Shown here one piece after another: positions 1 to 8,676 of a stretch of 64,000 nucleotides of DNA. Under the pieces are notes generated by a model. That model searched no databases. It had not been told where the DNA came from and saw only the letters and a program-made list of their open reading frames with translations. The stretch covers positions 372,001-436,000 of the forward strand of contig NZ_JXYE01000003.1 of NCBI RefSeq assembly GCF_000967725.1, in the 5' to 3' direction. Position 1 is the first letter of the stretch. The number at the start of each line of letters is the position of its first letter. Made by a program: the position numbers and the translations under genes. Origin of the DNA: Loktanella sp. S4079 (GTDB taxonomy: Bacteria; Pseudomonadota; Alphaproteobacteria; Rhodobacterales; Rhodobacteraceae).

Positions 1-1970
1 TCCCCTGCACGCGCAAAGATGCGATCATCGCCAGCACCACCTTCGATCCAATTGTCCCCAATGTTGCCAAGGATACTGTTGTGTAGATCGTTCCCGATGA
101 CACTAGCATTATCCTGCCCAATGATCAGCATACCCTCGAGATACTCACCCATGTTGGTTGATCCATCGATCGCAGCACGCTGCCAGCCGCTCGTACCATC
201 GACGGTTTCGAAATCATCGTCTGGTCCTTGCTCTTGGTAGTCTTCCTCGCTGTCGGTTTCGGGTGTCTCTTCTTCCACTTCGTCGACAGTGTCCTCGACC
301 ACGGGGTCTTGCGGCTCTGGTATGGTTGGCTCTTCGTCTTCTGTTGGCTCGGGCTCTTGAACCGGCGTTTCTGGCTCGACCTCAATTGCGTCATCTTCGT
401 CAACGACTGGTTCTTCGACGACTTCCTCTTCGGGTTCGGGCTCAGAAACCTCTGGCTCTGGCAACTGTGGCTCTTGTACAGGCTGATCGACCTCGTCGTC
501 TGTCTCTTGTCGTTGTGGCTCTCGGACAAGCTCCTGCTCTGGCACGTCATCAAAGCTATAGACGGCATCGGCAAAAACCACGGTTTCAAAGTTCGTCAAT
601 CGGGTCACATTCACCCCGTAAGCGACGATGAGTGTCTCGCCGTCGCGGGCAATGCCGTAGCTCGCCAGTTCTTGTTCGAAAATAACCTTGTCTGTCCCTT
701 TGCCACCATCCAGCACATCTGTGCCAGCGGACGCATAGACCGTATCTGTCCCCGTCCCCATATCAACCGTGTCATCGCCAGCACCCGTGTGCGCTATATC
801 TGCGGCATCCATCAATGAAATCGTTGCGCCTGCATCCGATGCAGTCACCTCATCCGAACGCACAGTACCGACGACATGCTCAAACGTGACCTCATTGGCA
901 TCCTTGTCCGTTGGCGCGCCATAAGACGTCCCCTCGTTAAAGAAGACAGAAGGTGACATATATTCAATTTCATCGCCGGTCCGGATCGAACTGACCACTG
1001 AAACGGTGTTATTTTGATCCAAGCCGCCGTGAAAATTGATATCCCGATTGGTGCTTGTCACCTCGACATTGTTGCCGGTCGCTGACGTATAGCTGGCAAA
1101 GACAACCGCGTGGCGGGTGTCCGTGATGGATAGATCCGTAAACGAGCTATCATAAACATCGCGTATCCAAACACCGTAACCGTTGCCGCCAGAGCCTTTG
1201 TCATGGGCGCCGTCAATGATGATATCATCCATGCTAAAGTCGGTCGAATTCGCAACCGTAATCCCATGTGATGCGGCGTCAATGATGGCGACATCCTCGA
1301 CCACGGCACCGCTGGTTCCCGCGATTGAAATGGCTGTTGCGCCGTCTTTGGTCTTCATCGTGTTGGAAAACTTTGATGCGTCCGGCTCGCCCCAGGCGCC
1401 GGCGATCGTAAAGCCCGACAGCGTGTTCCCCTCGAGGATTTCACGTGTCTCTACAGTGGTGATATCCGGATCAAAATCAAACGGCAGTTCAGTATCAAAC
1501 GCAAGTGTATTGCCATCGACTGCCGTCACCTCGACCAAGACAGTGCGCAGATCTTTGTCCTTTTGCCACTTCTCATCGCCGATTTCGTCGAAAAAGGCGT
1601 CCGTATTCTTTTGCGTGATGTAGATAAAATCACCCACGCCGATGTCATGACCCGAGGCAACAGTGATCTCTTTGCTTCCGGCATCAGCTGATGTCGCCAG
1701 CGCAATGGTGTCGATAATCTCTGGCTCAAAGACATCATGGCCGACCTGAATGACCGGGACATTTTTCATATCGCTAGCGGTGTAAATGACGGTCTCTTCC
1801 GCACCCGCGCCGACGATTGAAATGTCGCTCCGATCAATGACCAATGTTTCGGTGAAATAGTAGCTCCCCGCCTCAAGATGAATCGTCGTCCCCGATTCTG
1901 CCGAATCAATCAGCGCCTGAATGTCAGCCGTCGACATATCACTGGTCGTATAGATATCGGTTGCGGGCAT
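1..1970 (-). CDS. Secreted RTX protein with N-terminal right-handed beta-helix (polysaccharide-modifying type), 3' end outside window
   Basis: Reads leftward from ATG at 1970 off the window edge; 656 residues are visible with no stop. Residues about 10-370 look like a right-handed parallel beta-helix of the pectate-lyase/mannuronan-epimerase type: DIQALIDSAESGTTIHLEAG opens it, with later strands around GNGYGVWIRD and an RDINFHGG motif near 309-316. Residues about 395-430 and 620 onward carry glycine/aspartate-rich calcium-binding RTX nonapeptides (GAGDD, GTGTD, GGAGDD). Between them lies a very acidic Pro/Glu linker (about 478-586). There is no signal peptide, which fits type I secretion. 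It is transcribed away from the alginate-type cluster, so an extracellular lyase or C5-epimerase acting on that polymer is plausible. The DPH catalytic motif of AlgE epimerases is not in the visible part, so the activity is unassigned. Confidence 0.8.
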   Translation of the reverse strand, partial: MPATDIYTTSDMSTADIQALIDSAESGTTIHLEAGSYYFTETLVIDRSDISIVGAGAEETVIYTASDMKNVPVIQVGHDVFEPEIIDTIALATSADAGSKEITVASGHDIGVGDFIYITQKNTDAFFDEIGDEKWQKDKDLRTVLVEVTAVDGNTLAFDTELPFDFDPDITTVETREILEGNTLSGFTIAGAWGEPDASKFSNTMKTKDGATAISIAGTSGAVVEDVAIIDAASHGITVANSTDFSMDDIIIDGAHDKGSGGNGYGVWIRDVYDSSFTDLSITDTRHAVVFASYTSATGNNVEVTSTNRDINFHGGLDQNNTVSVVSSIRTGDEIEYMSPSVFFNEGTSYGAPTDKDANEVTFEHVVGTVRSDEVTASDAGATISLMDAADIAHTGAGDDTVDMGTGTDTVYASAGTDVLDGGKGTDKVIFEQELASYGIARDGETLIVAYGVNVTRLTNFETVVFADAVYSFDDVPEQELVREPQRQETDDEVDQPVQEPQLPEPEVSEPEPEEEVVEEPVVDEDDAIEVEPETPVQEPEPTEDEEPTIPEPQDPVVEDTVDEVEEETPETDSEEDYQEQGPDDDFETVDGTSGWQRAAIDGSTNMGEYLEGMLIIGQDNASVIGNDLHNSILGNIGDNWIEGGAGDDRIFARAG
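213..539 (-). repeat. Acidic Pro/Glu-rich low-complexity linker inside the RTX protein
   Basis: Codons for residues about 478-586 of the RTX protein encode an imperfect run of E-P-x-x, P-E-P and E-E-V units with many Asp and Glu and almost no aromatic residues. It separates the first RTX block from the second. Such linkers usually act as flexible, charge-repelling spacers; a calcium- or envelope-related role is only inference. Confidence 0.75.
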
Positions 1971-2360
1971 GGCTGAATCCTTTCTGGCTGGGGGAGGTAG
2001 GACGTCGGGGGAACACTCGTGAATCGTTAGCGGTAACCTGAGTGTACCCGCGTGAGGTTAAAACTAAAGCGTATGTGCTTATTAATCGGTCATTTTCCGC
2101 CTAATCGGTGGATTCTTGCCGCATTGTCCACGCGGTTAGCAAAAAGGACTGGAACTGTCACAATTATATAGACAATAACTGAAACCATATTCTCATTGGT
2201 TCACCTTTCGTGGGGGGAGGTCCGGACCAGCGGTCGAAATTTTAAAAGGTGAGCCACTGGCCGCATCTGCGGCATTTCAGGTGGCATCGCGTGTGCTCTT
2301 GTTGTCTTTGAGACATCGATTGTTGGGAGGAGCACGCCGAAGTTATAAGGAACGTCAGTT
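1971..2360. other. 390-bp divergent intergenic region (promoters of the RTX gene and the LuxR-type regulator)
   Basis: No coding sequence is supported here. The region must carry the divergent promoters of the leftward RTX gene and the rightward regulator. The octamer TAATCGGT occurs twice in direct orientation (2083-2090 and 2102-2109, 19 bp apart, about two helical turns), a candidate activator site. An AAGGA ribosome-binding site at 2347-2351 precedes the regulator's GTG. I could not pick a convincing -35/-10 pair. Confidence 0.5.
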
Positions 2361-3047
2361 GTGACAAAAATTGAAGATCGACAATTGTCTTCGCTTAGCG
2401 GCGAAGGGCAGGCAAAACGCCGTGTTTTAATTTCAGAACGAAACCCTGTTTTGGCCGAGGTGCTCGCAAACGAGCTAAACCTGACCGACGTACTCGAGTG
2501 CAATTTTGTCCCAAATGGAATCAAGGTCGTCGACGAAGTCGCATTGCGCAAACCAGATGCGCTGATCCTTGATCCAGCCGACCTAGAATTGTCGCGTCAA
2601 AATGACATCCTTGAATTTGGACGAGACATCCGAAGAGCCAGCCCAACCACGCGCGTATTGGGTTACAGCTTTAAAACGACAAATGCGATGGTTCGCGCAA
2701 CATTGGATGCAGGATTTTGCGGGTGCATCTCAAAGGATGCCAGCCTGCGCCAACTCGCCATTGCGCTCGCTGTGATTCTGGACGGCGGTTTGTATTTCGA
2801 CAAAGTCTTTGGATCGCACTTGCGGCCGATGCTTGCTGAAACATCGGACAGCGACGGGCTAAGCGAACGCGAAAAAGAAGTGCTTGTTGGGTTCGCCCGA
2901 GGATTGAGCGCCAAGCAAATCGCGCATGACCTCAAGATCAGCAACAAAACCGTCGATACCTACAAAGCACGAGCCAGCCAAAAGCTGGATTTGAACGACC
3001 GCGCCCAACTGGTTGGATACGTGCTCGAGCAGGGCTGGATGAACTAG
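2361..3047 (+). CDS. LuxR/NarL-type response regulator with a degenerate receiver domain
   Basis: A 228-residue two-domain regulator. The N-terminal half (about 18-140) resembles a CheY-like receiver: Asp71 in LILDPADL fits the phospho-acceptor and Lys in CISKDAS fits the conserved beta-5 lysine, but the usual acidic pair after beta-1 is replaced by SERN. The C-terminal part is a GerE/LuxR helix-turn-helix (LSEREKEVLVGFARGLSAKQ, then KISNKTVDTYKAR). The GTG start at 2361 is preceded by AAGGA. No histidine kinase is next to it. It sits just upstream of the alginate-type operon and opposite the RTX gene and is followed by a strong terminator, so it is its own transcription unit; control of the flanking polysaccharide genes is inferred from position only. 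Confidence 0.85.
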   Translation: MTKIEDRQLSSLSGEGQAKRRVLISERNPVLAEVLANELNLTDVLECNFVPNGIKVVDEVALRKPDALILDPADLELSRQNDILEFGRDIRRASPTTRVLGYSFKTTNAMVRATLDAGFCGCISKDASLRQLAIALAVILDGGLYFDKVFGSHLRPMLAETSDSDGLSEREKEVLVGFARGLSAKQIAHDLKISNKTVDTYKARASQKLDLNDRAQLVGYVLEQGWMN

Positions 3048-3086
3048 CCCGCCGCGAAAACGACACATTTCGAGACCGATTATTAT

Positions 3087-3123
3087 GCAGGTGCAGCAAT
3101 CGCTGCGCCTGCATTTCTTTTTT
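3087..3123 (+). terminator. Rho-independent terminator after the LuxR-type regulator
   Basis: An 11-bp GC-rich stem (3087-3097 pairs with 3102-3112, one G-T wobble) with a 4-nt loop, followed by a T-rich stretch at 3114-3123. It separates the regulator from the downstream alginate-type operon. Confidence 0.9.
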
Positions 3124-3274
3124 GGCAACATCAGATTTCTGCCTATTAAATCAACACAGTAGGCGGAGAAACGCCAAAAGGTTAATGAATCCTTACAGTG
3201 TAGGGATTTTTCCTGACTGGTGAATCTTCTGCAATGCGGCAATTTCAAGGCGAAGCAATTTTCGCGAGGAAAGA

Positions 3275-4594
3275 ATGGCACGCATTAGTATTTTTGGAAT
3301 TGGCTACGTCGGTGTTGTCGCCGCTGGCTGCTTGGCCAAGGATGGCCACGACGTGATCGCGGTTGACGTTGATCAGGGCAAAATTGACGCGATCAACGCG
3401 GGACTATCGCCCATCGTCGAGAACGGACTTGATGAACTGATCAAAGACGTTGTCGCCGCTGGCCGTCTGACTGCGACAAGCGATGTCGCACATGCAATCA
3501 ACAACACTGATGCGTCCTTCGTATGCGTGGGCACGCCCAGCGCGCCTGACGGATCTGTCGGCCTGAAATACGTAGATGTAGTTTGTAAAAACATCGGCGA
3601 AGCGCTGGCACAAAAAGACGGGTTCCATTCGGTCATTATCCGTTCGACCATCGTTCCGGGTAGCTGTGAAAACACATGTATCCCGACACTCGAAGCATCC
3701 TCTGGCAAAAAAGCTGGGACAGATTTTGGTGTTGGCTACTATCCAGAATTCCTGCGCGAAAGCACCGCTATCGAGGATTACTATGATCCCGGCCTAATCG
3801 TCTTTGGCGCACTGGATGATGGCACACGCGCGATTCTGACCGAGTTGAACGAAAACCTGAACTGCAAAATCCACACGGTCGATCTGCGCACCGCTGAGAT
3901 GGTGAAATACACCTCGAATACTTGGCGCGCGGTCAAAGTGACCTTTGCAAATGAAATCGGGAATATCGCGAAATCATGCGGCCTTGATGGCCAAGACGTG
4001 ATGGAAATCCTGTGTTCTGACCTAAAGGTGAACATTTCACCCTACTTTATGCGTCCCGGATTTGCCTTTGGCGGCTCTTGCCTGCCCAAAGATGTCCGCG
4101 CACTGCGCCACCTTGCCTCTGAGAAAAACACACCTGCGCCCTTGCTGAATGCTGTTCTGGAAGCAAACGAAGCACAGATCGTTAAGGCCGAGAAAATGGT
4201 TGCCTCTTCCAAGGCTTCTAAGGTCGGTTTTGTCGGCATCAGCTTTAAACCCGGCACAGATGACATGCGCGAAAGCCCACTGGCCGAGCTTGCCTCGCGC
4301 CTGATCAAATCCGGCGTTGCAGTCGAAATCTACGATCCATTCGTCCACGAAGCCTATGCCAACGACAACTCGACCGCTGGTCGCGGGAATGACGTTGTGC
4401 CTGACCTCAAAGATCGCCTGAACCCGAACCTGACGGCGATGATTGATGGCTCTGATGTGATCGTTGTGGGCAACATCTACAAAGAAACTCTCGCTGAACT
4501 TGATGCTGCGATCAGCAATAAACCGATGGTCGATCTTACACGCATCAGCCGAAACCGGGTGACCGGTGGTGGCTATGACGGAATTTGTTGGTAA
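3275..4594 (+). CDS. algD: GDP-mannose 6-dehydrogenase (AlgD)
   Basis: Oxidises GDP-mannose to GDP-mannuronate with NAD+, the committed step of alginate synthesis. Length 439, close to the 436 of Pseudomonas AlgD. The N-terminal Rossmann motif is GIGYVGVVAAGCLAKDGHDV. The active-site segment FAFGGSCLPKDVRAL places the catalytic thiol at Cys269, and YPEFLRESTAIEDY matches the AlgD substrate loop. That segment favours GDP-mannose over UDP-glucose dehydrogenase, although the two families are close. ATG at 3275 follows GAGGAAAG. It is the first gene of a twelve-gene run on the plus strand, with alg8 6 nt downstream. Confidence 0.93.
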   Translation: MARISIFGIGYVGVVAAGCLAKDGHDVIAVDVDQGKIDAINAGLSPIVENGLDELIKDVVAAGRLTATSDVAHAINNTDASFVCVGTPSAPDGSVGLKYVDVVCKNIGEALAQKDGFHSVIIRSTIVPGSCENTCIPTLEASSGKKAGTDFGVGYYPEFLRESTAIEDYYDPGLIVFGALDDGTRAILTELNENLNCKIHTVDLRTAEMVKYTSNTWRAVKVTFANEIGNIAKSCGLDGQDVMEILCSDLKVNISPYFMRPGFAFGGSCLPKDVRALRHLASEKNTPAPLLNAVLEANEAQIVKAEKMVASSKASKVGFVGISFKPGTDDMRESPLAELASRLIKSGVAVEIYDPFVHEAYANDNSTAGRGNDVVPDLKDRLNPNLTAMIDGSDVIVVGNIYKETLAELDAAISNKPMVDLTRISRNRVTGGGYDGICW

Positions 4595-4600
4595 TTCGTC

Positions 4601-6076
4601 ATGCTACTTGCCCTCAGCCACCTCGCCTATCTTTCTGTCATCGTCATGCTGGCCGCGCTCGTCCCGGCGGGGCTGCTGGGTGACGTGAAAGAAGCCGTTG
4701 TTGTGCTGGGGGTGCTCGGCGCCTGGCGTTATACTTGGGCGTCGATCAACTTTACCCGCGCAGCGATCTTCAAGCTTTACACCTATCCACGTCGCAAAGC
4801 CCGCGCACACGCGCGGTACAAAGATCGCGCAGTCAAGGCGCACGCCTATTTCTTGACGACCTCTTACATGATCGAGAGCAGCGTCACGATCCCCGTTTAT
4901 CGCAGCATCTTTTTGGCCGCGTCCAAATCGGAAAACGGCGCGACGATCGTTTCGTCCGTGGTTGATGGCGCGGATGAGCGGCTTATTCAGAATATCTACG
5001 CGACCATGCCCGTTGATATGTCCTCGGTGAAGCTGATCATCGACCGCATTCCGGGTACGGGCAAACGTGATGCATTGGCGAAATCTCTGAGTTTGATTGC
5101 GCGCGAATGCCCGTCAGCCAATGACATTGTGATATTTGTCGATGGCGATAGCTGCGTTCCCGAAGACATTGTCGCGCAGTCTGCTCCGATGTTTACCAAC
5201 CCCAAGGTCGGCGCACTTACCACCGACGAAGAAGTCGAAATTCCAGAGCCGGGCCTGTTCCGCGACTGGTTTGAGCTTCGCTTTGATCAACGTCAGGTCA
5301 TGATGTGCTCTATGGGGCTTAGCAACCGCGTGCTGACATTGACGGGCCGTATGTCTGTGTTCCGTGGGGATCTTGCCACTGATCCAGACTTCATCAATTC
5401 GGTTCAGCACGACTTTATCGACCACTGGCGTTTGGGTCGGGTGAACTTCCTGACAGGTGACGACAAATCCACTTGGTATTGGTTGATGAAGAACGGCTAC
5501 GAGATGGCCTATCTGCCAGATGTTGCCAGTTCGTCCATGGAAACCCAGCCCAAGCCAACATTTGTCGGCAGCGCGACTGCGCTTATGGTGCGGTGGTTCG
5601 GAAACATGTTGCGCACCAACGGGCGCGCGCTTGAACTGTCGCCGTCGCAAATCGGCTATTTCACATGGTGGTCCATTCTGGATCAGCGGCTGTCGATGTG
5701 GACAACGCTGGCCGGGCCGATCTGCATGATTGCCGCCGCGATCTTTTTCGATCCGATGGTCATCCCTGTCTATATCGCCTGGGTTATGTTGACCCGCTAT
5801 GTGTTCTGCACAGCGATCTGTCTGTTCCGCGGACGTAGCTTTCCTATCGTTTACACGGGCCTTCTGTATTTCGGACAACTCTTTGGCGCCGCCGTCAAAA
5901 GCTACGTCTTGTTCCGGCTGGACCGCCAAAAATGGACCCGCCAAGCCAGCGGCTCCGGTGCAGGTCTGCGCCGCCCTGTTGGCGAGCGGATCCGATCTTT
6001 TGGCTCTGCCTATCTACACATTCTTACCTTGGGGTGGCTGACGGTCGCCGCCTTGTACCTGACCGGCGTCGTCTAG
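4601..6076 (+). CDS. alg8: Alginate polymerase glycosyltransferase (Alg8)
   Basis: Family-2 processive glycosyltransferase of the inner membrane that would polymerise GDP-mannuronate. Length 491 against about 494 in Pseudomonas. Two N-terminal membrane segments (about 5-45) precede the cytosolic GT-A domain with DGDS at 181-184. Further on are HDFIDHWRLGRVNFLTGDDK, the acceptor/base region, and an RW-containing segment (MVRWFGNMLRTNGRA). Hydrophobic segments follow from about 355 to the end. Spacing to algD is 6 nt and to alg44 26 nt, as expected for the Alg8-Alg44 synthase pair. Confidence 0.93.
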   Translation: MLLALSHLAYLSVIVMLAALVPAGLLGDVKEAVVVLGVLGAWRYTWASINFTRAAIFKLYTYPRRKARAHARYKDRAVKAHAYFLTTSYMIESSVTIPVYRSIFLAASKSENGATIVSSVVDGADERLIQNIYATMPVDMSSVKLIIDRIPGTGKRDALAKSLSLIARECPSANDIVIFVDGDSCVPEDIVAQSAPMFTNPKVGALTTDEEVEIPEPGLFRDWFELRFDQRQVMMCSMGLSNRVLTLTGRMSVFRGDLATDPDFINSVQHDFIDHWRLGRVNFLTGDDKSTWYWLMKNGYEMAYLPDVASSSMETQPKPTFVGSATALMVRWFGNMLRTNGRALELSPSQIGYFTWWSILDQRLSMWTTLAGPICMIAAAIFFDPMVIPVYIAWVMLTRYVFCTAICLFRGRSFPIVYTGLLYFGQLFGAAVKSYVLFRLDRQKWTRQASGSGAGLRRPVGERIRSFGSAYLHILTLGWLTVAALYLTGVV

Positions 6077-6102
6077 CGCATATTGAAGCATTGGAAATCA
6101 CC

Positions 6103-7191
6103 ATGAGCGAAACACAAGCAACACAGCCAACAAGCCCCGAAACCCAGGTTTCTGGCGGCTTCATTTATGAAAACGAGCACCCGCAGTTGCCCATTCCGTT
6201 TACTGCGCGGGTTGGTGATCGACGCCTCGAGGGGAACTCGATCTCGATCACCCAAGCGCTGGTTTCCGGATTAATGCCACCCAACGGGAACATGCAGAAA
6301 TGTCCTGTAGCGCTGCAGTTCGACTTTGAAGGTTTCTCTGTAAACCTGTTTCTCGAAGCAAACGTTCTAAAGGTCGGCGCGCCCGACAGCCCCGAATACA
6401 GCCTGCAATTTTGCGATCCATCAGGCAGCCATCTGCCGCCACTGCGCTACATCATGAATAGCCACTTGGCGGGTGATATCGTCACTGTTGGCCGTTTCTT
6501 GGGTTATACTGGTCCAACCCAAGTCAAGCCGAAAAAGCCCGCTACGAAACCACGCATGACCCAACGGATTGGCCGCACTGTGCGCCAAACTGCGATCATC
6601 GCGCTAAGCCTTGGGCTTGTTGCGGTGGCTGCGAATGTTGTGCGCGAGCGTGTCATCTTTAGCTATGAACCACGGCCCGTTGTGATTAGCCAAAGCGGCG
6701 AAACACTGCGTGCAACCTCAGCTGGTCAGATCACCTATATCAACGAATCTGCTGGTGTCGGCGATGTCGTTTACTCGATTGGTGCGAACTCTGGCGATTT
6801 GCTGAGTGTGCGGATGCCGTGTGATTGCACCATGCTGCCATCGCCTGACTTTTACGAAGGCGCGACCATTCTGGCTGGTGCACCATTGGTCAAACTGGTC
6901 GGGCAAGACGCCGAAGTCGAGGCAAACACCCAGATCAGTTTCGAAGGCGCGGCGCGACTTCTGGCTGGCGACCAAGCAGAGCTAGAGCTGGGCAACGGAC
7001 AGGTTGTCCCTGTCACCGTCAAACTGGCTGAAACGATGGATGCTGCCCGTTCTAACGACAGCATCGCCGCCAAGATCATTCTAACGACCGAAGCTGCCGA
7101 ACAGGTCACGATTGGTGAAACCGCCCGGCTGCGTTTTCGGCGCCAGTTGTTGCCCAGTGGCACAACCAGCCCATCCGATATTGCCCTCTAA
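6103..7191 (+). CDS. alg44: Alg44-like polymerase co-subunit with a degenerate PilZ domain
   Basis: Partner of Alg8. From ATG at 6103 the product is 362 residues: a cytosolic PilZ-like domain (about 20-130), one membrane span (about 163-179), then a periplasmic HlyD/MFP-like domain with the Alg44-typical MPCDCTMLPSPD. LPPLRYIMNSHLAGDIVTVG matches the end of the Pseudomonas PilZ domain. The c-di-GMP ligands do not: the RxxxR position reads NEHPQ (24-28), and the DxSxxG position falls in ISITQALVSG (47-56), without the Asp. So the fold looks kept while the nucleotide site looks lost. The alignment rests on remembered Pseudomonas sequence. The open frame extends upstream, overlapping alg8, but 6103 gives the natural N terminus. 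Confidence 0.87.
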   Translation: MSETQATQPTSPETQVSGGFIYENEHPQLPIPFTARVGDRRLEGNSISITQALVSGLMPPNGNMQKCPVALQFDFEGFSVNLFLEANVLKVGAPDSPEYSLQFCDPSGSHLPPLRYIMNSHLAGDIVTVGRFLGYTGPTQVKPKKPATKPRMTQRIGRTVRQTAIIALSLGLVAVAANVVRERVIFSYEPRPVVISQSGETLRATSAGQITYINESAGVGDVVYSIGANSGDLLSVRMPCDCTMLPSPDFYEGATILAGAPLVKLVGQDAEVEANTQISFEGAARLLAGDQAELELGNGQVVPVTVKLAETMDAARSNDSIAAKIILTTEAAEQVTIGETARLRFRRQLLPSGTTSPSDIAL

Positions 7192-7275
7192 GGGCACAAC
7201 ACGCGGTTCAACGTGAGCCGACTTAATTTACCTAACAGCCCCGCCAAACGGGCTCAAACTAGGAATTTTAGACCG

Positions 7276-8676
7276 ATGCAAGACATAAGACCGATTATTC
7301 TTTGTGGTGGTACCGGCTCTCGCCTGTGGCCAATGTCACGCACCCAAAGCCCAAAGCAATTTCAACCTGTCGCTGGCGCTGGTTCGCTGACTTTCTTTCA
7401 AGCAACCGTACAGCGTCACCGCTCAAAGGGGTTCGGAAAACCTGTCGTGGTTACCGCCATGCAACATTACCGGACAGTTCAAAAACAACTGACCGAATTG
7501 CAGTGCGACGCCACGATCATTTGCGAACCCATGGCGCGGAACACGGGACCTGCGGTTTTGGCCGCCGCGATGGTCATCGCCAAAGAAGACCCCAAAGCGT
7601 TGATGCTGATCCTACCTGCCGATCACATCATCGAAGGTAACCTGAACACGCCAATCCTCGCCATGCGCGAAGCCGCAAGCGACGGTCGCATCGTGACATT
7701 CGGGATTAAGCCAACTTACCCAGAAACAGGCTATGGCTATATCACAGATGGCGGGGCGTTTTCGAACTACAAAGGCCTGCACAGCGTGGCCGAGTTCGTC
7801 GAAAAACCCCCACTAAGCAAAGCATCTTCGCTGGTCGGCACCGGATGCGCCTATTGGGCCTCTGGGATTTCGTTGTATTCCGCGAAAACGATCATTCAGG
7901 AATTCACACGCCTTGATCAAGCGTCATTTGATGCCGTGACCGAAGCGGTCGAAAAAGGCGAATGGAATGACAACGCGATCACTCTTCACGCTGATAGTTT
8001 CCGCCGTGCAACAAACGAACCAACAGAACGTGTGATCTTTGAGCGCGCCAAATCCGTGGCCTTTGCGCCGCTTGATGTCGAATGGAGCGACGTTGGCTGC
8101 TGGACATCTATGCATGCGATTGGACATGCAGATGCGGACGGCAATGTTCTGACGGGTGATGTTCTGTCAGTGAACTCCAAGAACACTATGGTCCGTGGCG
8201 ACAATCGTCTGGTTGCTGTGGTCGGCGTATCGGACGTGATTGTTGTGGATACGCCAGATGCGGTCCTCGTGACGGCGCGCGGTCAATGTCAGGACGTCAA
8301 AAAAGTCGTGGAAACACTGAAAACAGAATCGCGCCGCGAATCTGTGCGCCATCTGGCGCGTGAACATCAGTGGGGCGAAAGCCACCATGTGATGACCTCG
8401 AAAGATCACGACATGACAATGCTGACGATCAATCCGGGTTCTTCGATCACGGTTGACCCGCTTCCCGGTCGCCAAATCATCGCCGGTCGTGGTGGATTGT
8501 CTGTCTTTGACGGGCTTAGCAACCGCACCCTGGGCAAGGGCGAACGGGCGATGCTGGACATTCTGGACCGGACCAAGCTGACCAACACGTCGTCGGACAA
8601 GATTGACGTCATCATGGTTACGTTGAATTCGTCCATCTCCAACTCTGCACCGATGGATGCTGCGTTGAATGCCTAA
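7276..8676 (+). CDS. algA: Mannose-1-phosphate guanylyltransferase (AlgA-type, isomerase half degenerate)
   Basis: Makes GDP-mannose from GTP and mannose-1-phosphate for AlgD. The nucleotidyltransferase half is intact: GGTGSRLWPMSRTQSPKQF (11-29), EPMARNTGPAVLAAA (84-98), LPADHII, and FVEKPPLSKA (174-183). The C-terminal cupin (about 365-455) aligns with the phosphomannose isomerase half of AlgA, but the metal-binding HHHRAEHW segment is replaced by VDPLPGRQ near 393-400, so isomerase activity is unlikely and a separate ManA would be needed. I chose ATG at 7276 (AGGAA just upstream, family-typical MQDIRPIILCGG); a GTG at 7213 is an in-frame alternative. Confidence 0.88.
   Translation: MQDIRPIILCGGTGSRLWPMSRTQSPKQFQPVAGAGSLTFFQATVQRHRSKGFGKPVVVTAMQHYRTVQKQLTELQCDATIICEPMARNTGPAVLAAAMVIAKEDPKALMLILPADHIIEGNLNTPILAMREAASDGRIVTFGIKPTYPETGYGYITDGGAFSNYKGLHSVAEFVEKPPLSKASSLVGTGCAYWASGISLYSAKTIIQEFTRLDQASFDAVTEAVEKGEWNDNAITLHADSFRRATNEPTERVIFERAKSVAFAPLDVEWSDVGCWTSMHAIGHADADGNVLTGDVLSVNSKNTMVRGDNRLVAVVGVSDVIVVDTPDAVLVTARGQCQDVKKVVETLKTESRRESVRHLAREHQWGESHHVMTSKDHDMTMLTINPGSSITVDPLPGRQIIAGRGGLSVFDGLSNRTLGKGERAMLDILDRTKLTNTSSDKIDVIMVTLNSSISNSAPMDAALNA

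Noticed and set aside
228..818. 196-codon plus-strand open frame
   Set aside because: It is the complement of the acidic linker and RTX region of the leftward gene; the Leu/Trp/Phe-rich product is an artefact.
5114..5944. 276-codon open frame antisense to alg8
   Set aside because: Low-complexity His/Arg-rich translation; alg8 on the plus strand is well supported.
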